Part shown: positions 6,376-10,664 of the stretch, piece after piece | Position numbering within the stretch: the stretch's first letter is position 1 | How the letters are laid out: each line of letters starts with the position of its first letter | Origin: Hyphomicrobiales bacterium | GTDB taxonomy: Bacteria; Pseudomonadota; Alphaproteobacteria; Rhizobiales; Beijerinckiaceae | NCBI GenBank assembly: GCA_900299065.1 | Contig: OMIJ01000265.1 | Coordinates: 1-10,664, forward strand | DNA length: 10,664 nt | Reading direction: 5' to 3' | Translations under genes and position numbers: made by a program | The notes under the pieces: model-generated | The model's database searches: none | The model's input: only the letters and a program-made list of their open reading frames with translations | Told to the model about the DNA's origin: nothing

Positions 6376-7260
6376 TCACACCTTCTCATTGGGTGTGAGG
6401 ATGTCGCGCAAGCCATCGCCGACCAGATTCATCGCCAGAACCAGAAACATTAACGCAATACCCGCATTGGCAATCAGCCAGGGATTGGTCAGCAGCCAAT
6501 TGCGGCCCTCGGCCATCATCAGACCCCATGTGGGTTGCGGGGCCTGTATGCCAAGGCCAAGAAAACTTAACGCCGTTGCAGCCAGCACGGCTTGTCCGGC
6601 TTCATAGGAAAACACAACAAGGAAATGACCAAACACATTGGGAGCAATTTCCTTAAACATAATGCGCATGTGCGATGAGCCAAAAGAGCGCGCTGCCAAC
6701 ACATAATCCTGTCGGCTGATCTGCATGACGGCTGTGCGCAGCACCACTGCAAACCGATCCCATAAGGTCAGTCCCAATACGACCACGACAATCCACAATC
6801 CACTTCCCGCCACCTGCAAAACAGCCAGCGCAATCAGCAGCGAGGGAAACGCCAGCCGCGTCGAAATGATCAGTGAAATGACCTGATCCACACGTCCGCG
6901 AAAATAGCCTGCTGCAAGCCCCAGCGTCGAACCAATCAGACCCGCAGCCAAAGCCGAAGCTGCCGCAACAGTGAGTGCTGTTCGTGTCGCATAAATGAGG
7001 CGGGAGAGATAATCGCGTCCGAATGGATCGGTTCCCAGCACATATGTCCATGATCCATTGGGTGCCCAAACAGGTGGTCGAAGCCGCCGCACAAGGCTTT
7101 GCGCATAAGGATCATGCGGAGTAATCCATGGCGCTGCCAATGCAATGACGATGTAGAATCCAAGGATCACCGCACCAAACATAAAGCCCTTGTGCCGCAG
7201 CGCGCGGCGCCATAGCGGCAGTTTGGCGGTCGCTTGCGGATCGACCGAAAGGGCGAACAT
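6376..7260 (-). CDS. Peptide ABC transporter permease, DppC/OppC type
   Basis: Inner-membrane permease, second half of the peptide channel, 294 residues from the ATG at 7258-7260. An N-terminal OppC_N-like membrane anchor at about 25-45 is followed by the periplasmic hallmark L-G-T-D-P-F-G-R-D at 75-83. The BPD_transp_1 core contains the EAA coupling loop (Y-V-L-A-A-R-S-F-G, 186-194) and the family stretch L-S-F-L-G-L-G-I-Q-A-P-Q-P-T-W-G at 231-246. It ends in G-D-G-L-R-D-I-L. Start choice is uncertain: a TTG at 7270-7272 would add MAQL and leave only 2 nt to the dppB stop, and neither start has a clear Shine-Dalgarno. The TGA stop lies one base before the ATPase start, indicating coupling. 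Confidence 0.94.
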   Translation of the reverse strand: MFALSVDPQATAKLPLWRRALRHKGFMFGAVILGFYIVIALAAPWITPHDPYAQSLVRRLRPPVWAPNGSWTYVLGTDPFGRDYLSRLIYATRTALTVAAASALAAGLIGSTLGLAAGYFRGRVDQVISLIISTRLAFPSLLIALAVLQVAGSGLWIVVVVLGLTLWDRFAVVLRTAVMQISRQDYVLAARSFGSSHMRIMFKEIAPNVFGHFLVVFSYEAGQAVLAATALSFLGLGIQAPQPTWGLMMAEGRNWLLTNPWLIANAGIALMFLVLAMNLVGDGLRDILTPNEKV

Positions 7261-7274
7261 AAGTTGCGCCAAAG

Positions 7275-8192
7275 TCAGGCCCGCCGGATGCGGGGATCAA
7301 GCACCCCATTGATGATATCAGCAATAAGATTAACCACCACGAAAATCATCGCCACCAGAAGGACGACGGCCTGTACCACTGGAAAATCGGCACGCTGGAT
7401 CGAGTTCCACGCAAGCTGACCAACACCGGGAAGCGCAAATACAGCCTCCACAACGACCGAGCCACCGAGCAATTGACCAAATTGCACTGCCGCTAAAGAG
7501 ACAACAGGCAGCACCGCATTACGTAAAGCATGTTTCAGCACGATGCGTTTGGGATCCAGTCCCTTGGCGCGTGCCGTGCGCACATAATCAGCCGACAAAG
7601 CCTCCACCATGCCTGCGCGCAACAGACGCAACATGATCGGAAACACGAACCAGCCGAGCGCCAGCGCAGGCATAATGTAACCGGTCCAATCATCATTGCC
7701 GGAGATAGGCAGGATTTTCAGATTCACACCAAAAAACAGGATCAGCAAAAGGCCGGACCAGAAAGAGGGCATGGCTTGCGAAAGCGCAGCAATAGTCTGT
7801 GCCAGATGATCAATCCATTTGCCCTGATAGATCGCTGCTAAAATACCAAGCGGCGCAGCAGTTGCTATACCAACCAGCAAAGCGGCCAATGCAAGGCGGG
7901 AGGTGACCGCAAGTCGAGAGAGAATAAGCGGCAGCACATCTTCTTGCGAAAAGAATGAGCGCCCCAGATCACCTGACAAGGCACGCCGCGCCCAGTCGAC
8001 ATATTGCACGAGCAAAGGTCGATCGAGGCCATAAGCCGCACGCAGTTTAACAAGCTCTTCTTTCGAAGCCTGCATGCCGCCAAGCGATATCGCCAGATCA
8101 CCCGTCCAGTTGACGAGCAGAAAAGTCGCGAAAGACACGATAAGACCGACCAGAGCGGCTTCAGCCAGCTTGCGTCCGATCAGTCCAGACAT
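7275..8192 (-). CDS. Peptide ABC transporter permease, DppB/OppB type
   Basis: Inner-membrane permease, first half of the peptide channel, 305 residues, normal for DppB. A membrane segment at about 9-28 is followed by the periplasmic loop with Y-G-L-D-R-P-L at 54-60 and S-G-D-L-G-R-S at 73-79, all typical. The core has about five more segments (near 97-121, 133-160, 172-191, 228-250 and 273-294). The EAA loop is Y-V-R-T-A-R-A-K-G at 203-211. The C-terminus N-x-x-A-D-I-I-N-G-x-L-D-P-R-I-R is the usual DppB ending. The family G-D-P-A motif after the first segment reads G-D-L-A here. The ATG lies 6 nt after the binding-protein stop; the ribosome-binding site (TAAGG) overlaps that stop codon. Confidence 0.95.
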   Translation of the reverse strand: MSGLIGRKLAEAALVGLIVSFATFLLVNWTGDLAISLGGMQASKEELVKLRAAYGLDRPLLVQYVDWARRALSGDLGRSFFSQEDVLPLILSRLAVTSRLALAALLVGIATAAPLGILAAIYQGKWIDHLAQTIAALSQAMPSFWSGLLLILFFGVNLKILPISGNDDWTGYIMPALALGWFVFPIMLRLLRAGMVEALSADYVRTARAKGLDPKRIVLKHALRNAVLPVVSLAAVQFGQLLGGSVVVEAVFALPGVGQLAWNSIQRADFPVVQAVVLLVAMIFVVVNLIADIINGVLDPRIRRA

Positions 8193-8198
8193 AGCGCC

Positions 8199-9710
8199 TT
8201 ACTTCCAGCCAGCCATATACATGATCGGATAACCATCCACCGGCAGGGTGATATCGAGGCCCTTGCGATAAGCATAATGCGTCACGCTGGTCATCAGCGG
8301 CACCACATAGGCTTCATTCGCAATCTTCTCATAGCCAGTGCGATAGAGCTTGAGACGCTCATCGGGATCATTGAGCACATTGGCTTTCTTGAACGATTCC
8401 ATTACCACAGGATCAAGCGCATAATCGCCTTGATCACCTGTGAAGAACAGCGGATTAATGGCCACCACATCATAAATGCCGTTTGAAGGCCATGGCACAA
8501 CTGCTGCAGGCATATTGCCGGCGAACAAATCTTTAATCCAGGCGGAAGTCTCGCGGAAGTCGAGTTTAGCATCAATGCCGATCTGCCGCAGATCGCCTGC
8601 AATGGCTTCAGCCACAGGTCCATTATCAGTGAAGGCGGAGATTTTCAGTTCAAAATTCTTCGGCACATTGGATTTGGCCATATAGTCTTTGGCCTTGGCA
8701 AGATTATATTCATATTTTGTTACTTGCTGCGTGCAGCCAAATTGGCGCGGATGGCAGGGCGAGACAATCACTTCACTGGCCTCACCGCGCAAGACCTTGG
8801 CAATCGCTTCGCGATCAATCGCGTGAGAAATCGCCAGACGGACATTCTTATCCTGCAATGGATTGGCACCAGACCGGCCCGCTGCGTCCAGTGACAGGAA
8901 AGAGACGGCGACCGAACCGCCTGAGGCGGTGGTGACGTTTGACGATTGCTTGAGTTGCTGCATCTGATCAGGCTGGATCTGCCAAAGCAAATCGACCTTT
9001 CCAGCGGAGAGTTCGGCGCTGGCCGTCTGCGGATCAGCAATGGTCAAAACAGTGATGCGATTAAGACGCGGCTTGCCCCAATCTGCGGCATAATAATTGT
9101 CATTCTTCACCATGACAGTGGTGCGGCCGGGCTCGAACTTTTCAAGCTTCATCGGTCCCGTACCAATTGGCGCGCTGGCAAAGGCGCGCGCACCCAGTTT
9201 CTCGTGACTGGCCTTTGGCAGAATGAACAGAACTTGCGTCAACTGATCAACCGCTGAAGGGGTCGGCGCTTCAAGGATCAGACGCACTGTGAAATCATCC
9301 ACCTTCTGCGCCGACTTGAGGAAGCCGTAATCAGCTTTGCCAAAGCTGGTCTTAGTATCGGGGTTTTTCACATAATTGACAGTGTAGACCACATCATCGG
9401 CCGTGAAGGGCGAGCCATCGTGAAATGTCACGCCCTTGCGCAGGGTAAATTCCAATGTCGTCGGATCGATCCACTTCCATGCCGTTGCCAGACCCGGTTT
9501 TGCGGCGCCAGTAGCAGGTTCACGCACGACGAGATTTTCGAGCATATTGCGGATGATAAGCTGCGATGTGCGCTTGGCAGTCACATAGGGATCGAGTGTT
9601 TCAATCTCCGAGCTAAAGCCCCAGGTCAAAGAATTTTGCGCCTGTTGAGCAAAAGTCGGCGCGCTTATCAATGTGCTTGCTAGCAATGCGGCAGAAAACA
9701 ACTTGTTCAT
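8199..9710 (-). CDS. Periplasmic peptide-binding protein, solute-binding family 5 (DppA/OppA/GsiB-like)
   Basis: Secreted receptor that delivers peptides to the DppBC-like channel. It has 503 residues, close to GsiB and slightly shorter than DppA. The signal peptide has Lys at 3, a hydrophobic core and P-T-F-A cleavage after residue 21, with no lipobox. Family-5 landmarks are E-T-L-D-P-Y at 37-42, the stretch F-H-D-G-S-P-F-T-A-D-D-V at 96-107, P-I-G-T-G-P at 181-186 and A-I-D-R-E near 297-301. The only cysteines, 319 and 326, form a C-x6-C pair that could be a disulphide near the ligand site. The ligand cannot be read from sequence; di- or oligopeptides or glutathione-like compounds are all possible. 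The ATG has a clean AAGGAG site, and the gene follows the carboxypeptidase by 24 nt. Confidence 0.94.
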   Translation of the reverse strand: MNKLFSAALLASTLISAPTFAQQAQNSLTWGFSSEIETLDPYVTAKRTSQLIIRNMLENLVVREPATGAAKPGLATAWKWIDPTTLEFTLRKGVTFHDGSPFTADDVVYTVNYVKNPDTKTSFGKADYGFLKSAQKVDDFTVRLILEAPTPSAVDQLTQVLFILPKASHEKLGARAFASAPIGTGPMKLEKFEPGRTTVMVKNDNYYAADWGKPRLNRITVLTIADPQTASAELSAGKVDLLWQIQPDQMQQLKQSSNVTTASGGSVAVSFLSLDAAGRSGANPLQDKNVRLAISHAIDREAIAKVLRGEASEVIVSPCHPRQFGCTQQVTKYEYNLAKAKDYMAKSNVPKNFELKISAFTDNGPVAEAIAGDLRQIGIDAKLDFRETSAWIKDLFAGNMPAAVVPWPSNGIYDVVAINPLFFTGDQGDYALDPVVMESFKKANVLNDPDERLKLYRTGYEKIANEAYVVPLMTSVTHYAYRKGLDITLPVDGYPIMYMAGWK

Positions 9711-9715
9711 GTGAC

Positions 9716-9722
9716 ACTCCTT
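9716..9722 (-). promoter_or_regulatory. Strong ribosome-binding site of the peptide-binding-protein gene
   Basis: AAGGAGT on the minus strand, 5 nt before the ATG at 9708-9710 (7 nt from the core GGAG). It lies in the short gap after the carboxypeptidase stop and fixes the start codon. Confidence 0.75.
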
Positions 9723-9734
9723 GCGGCCTAAGGC

Positions 9735-10664
9735 CTATCTCAATTGATCAACGACACCCAGAATGGCGGCGGGGAAACTTTGTCCAAAACGCAATGCGCG
9801 TTGCGGCGACCATGCTCGGCGAAGATCTTGTCGCCAGCTAGTATCTTTGAACGGTTGCTCAAGCAGGATGGAGAGACAATCGAACCGCTCCGCAATCCAA
9901 TTCCACGCCATCGAAAGATCGGCCTTTTCAGGCGAACCACCTGGATAGGGATGACCGAGCTCATAATCTGGCGAAGCCGCCGCCCAGGATTTTTCGAAGC
10001 AATAGAACAATGTGTTCAGCCGCTCGCTGCGCGAGGGAATTTCGAGTGGGCCACCAAGAAAATTACAGCGCAATTGAGCATCCGCATGCGCATCAAAGCA
10101 AAAATCAACGCCTATTGTTTCCATCAGATCCCGCACGCATTTCACCTCGGGGCTGCGCTCAAGTGATGGATTGATCCATTCGCGGTTGAGGTTCACACCT
10201 GCCGCATTGGCGCGTGACAGGGATAAATCAGCTCCATCCGGATTCATGTTCGGCATGATGTAGAAGACGGCTTTTTGCAGCAGCGCTATGGATACAGGAT
10301 CATCCTCATCCACCAGACGACGCATAAACCCTTCCATAAAGAAGCCGCCCTGCATTTCGGAAGGATGCTGGCGAGCAATTACCCAGCATTTCTTCTTGCC
10401 TGGTCCGGCAGTGCCGATGGTCACCAGATCCATGTCACGGCCTTTGACGCTACGGCCAATGGTTTCCAATCTTACCAGAGGCGACATTTGCAATTCTGAC
10501 TGGAGATCCAGCAGTCGCTCGGTCGAATAGGGTGGGAACATTGCGTAATAAACATGATCACGCTCGGGAATATGCTCCCAGCTGACCTGACCATCTTTCT
10601 CAACGACAGGAATGCGAAACCAGTCGCGGCGGCCGTAACTCGCCATCACGCCCGTATTGACCCA
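9735..10664 (-). CDS. M14-family zinc carboxypeptidase, cytosolic-carboxypeptidase (CCP/AGBL-like, M14D) type, N-terminus off the window
   Basis: Metallocarboxypeptidase expected in the cytoplasm, as no signal peptide is visible. 309 residues are in the window, numbered from the right edge. The zinc site is H100-x-x-E103 (in R-Q-H-P-S-E) plus H193 (D-A-H-A-D); the substrate-binding N158-L-N-R161 and the general-base glutamate E269 (L-L-E-Q-P-F-K-D) are all intact. The upstream part, M-A-S-Y-G-R-R-D-W-F-R-I-P then A-M-F-P-P-Y-S-T-E-R, matches the linker that follows the N-terminal beta domain of CCP-type enzymes. The frame stays open upstream of the GTG/ATG at 10644-10649 to the edge, so the true start is probably beyond it. 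Family members include deglutamylases that remove C-terminal Glu or Asp; the substrate here is unknown. It is co-transcribed with the peptide importer, suggesting processing of imported peptides. Confidence 0.88.
   Translation of the reverse strand, partial: WVNTGVMASYGRRDWFRIPVVEKDGQVSWEHIPERDHVYYAMFPPYSTERLLDLQSELQMSPLVRLETIGRSVKGRDMDLVTIGTAGPGKKKCWVIARQHPSEMQGGFFMEGFMRRLVDEDDPVSIALLQKAVFYIMPNMNPDGADLSLSRANAAGVNLNREWINPSLERSPEVKCVRDLMETIGVDFCFDAHADAQLRCNFLGGPLEIPSRSERLNTLFYCFEKSWAAASPDYELGHPYPGGSPEKADLSMAWNWIAERFDCLSILLEQPFKDTSWRQDLRRAWSPQRALRFGQSFPAAILGVVDQLR

Noticed and set aside
9725..9735. GGCCT-A-AGGCC palindrome between the carboxypeptidase and the peptide-binding-protein gene
   Set aside because: Five-base arms with a one-base centre cannot form a useful hairpin, there is no U-run, and it abuts the ribosome-binding site; probably chance.
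1..10664. Search for CRISPR arrays, tRNA or rRNA genes, transposases, integrases, phage or toxin-antitoxin genes
   Set aside because: No regularly spaced repeats, cloverleaf-like sequences or mobile-element proteins were found; coding density is high and uniformly transport-related.

Overview
All supported genes in this window lie on the minus strand, so transcription runs from the right edge to the left. The window holds nine protein-coding genes in two consecutive transport operons, separated by one intergenic region of about 300 bp (4284-4580). I see no RNA gene, mobile element, CRISPR array or phage gene. The organism looks like an alphaproteobacterium, perhaps of the Hyphomicrobiales. 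This is an inference from the style of both substrate-binding proteins, the tight gene packing, the canonical Shine-Dalgarno sites and a moderate GC content; no phylogenetic marker is present.

Right-hand operon (10664 to 4581): an M14 zinc carboxypeptidase of the cytosolic-carboxypeptidase type, whose N-terminus lies beyond the window edge, followed by a complete oligopeptide/dipeptide-type ABC importer. The importer consists of a family-5 periplasmic binding protein, two permeases (DppB-like and DppC-like) and one 597-residue ATPase in which DppD-like and DppF-like halves are fused. Junctions are 24 nt, 6 nt, 14 nt (or 2 nt if a TTG start is used) and 1 nt, so this is very probably one transcript. 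The layout, a peptidase gene next to a peptide importer with a fused ATPase, recalls the E. coli iaaA-gsiABCD glutathione/peptide uptake operon. It suggests import of small peptides and cytoplasmic removal of a C-terminal residue, possibly glutamate or aspartate.

Intergenic region (4284-4580): a weak intrinsic terminator candidate for the peptide operon, a 12-bp palindrome, a compact cluster of three inverted repeats (4382-4418) and a strong -35-like hexamer facing the left operon. This is the most interesting non-coding DNA in the window.

Left-hand operon (4283 to the left edge): a branched-chain-amino-acid-type (HAAT family) importer in the order binding protein, LivG, LivF, LivH, LivM. 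LivM runs off the left edge. The four transporter genes overlap or almost touch. The binding-protein gene is separated from them by 68 bp that contain an 11-bp-stem hairpin, a typical way of making more binding protein than membrane complex.

Together the window describes peptide uptake and hydrolysis beside uptake of amino acids or related amides: nitrogen and carbon scavenging. Most of it is conventional. The points worth following are the peptidase-importer pairing, the palindrome cluster, the intercistronic hairpin and the four-cysteine motif in the first half of the fused ATPase. I found no evidence of a wholly new system.
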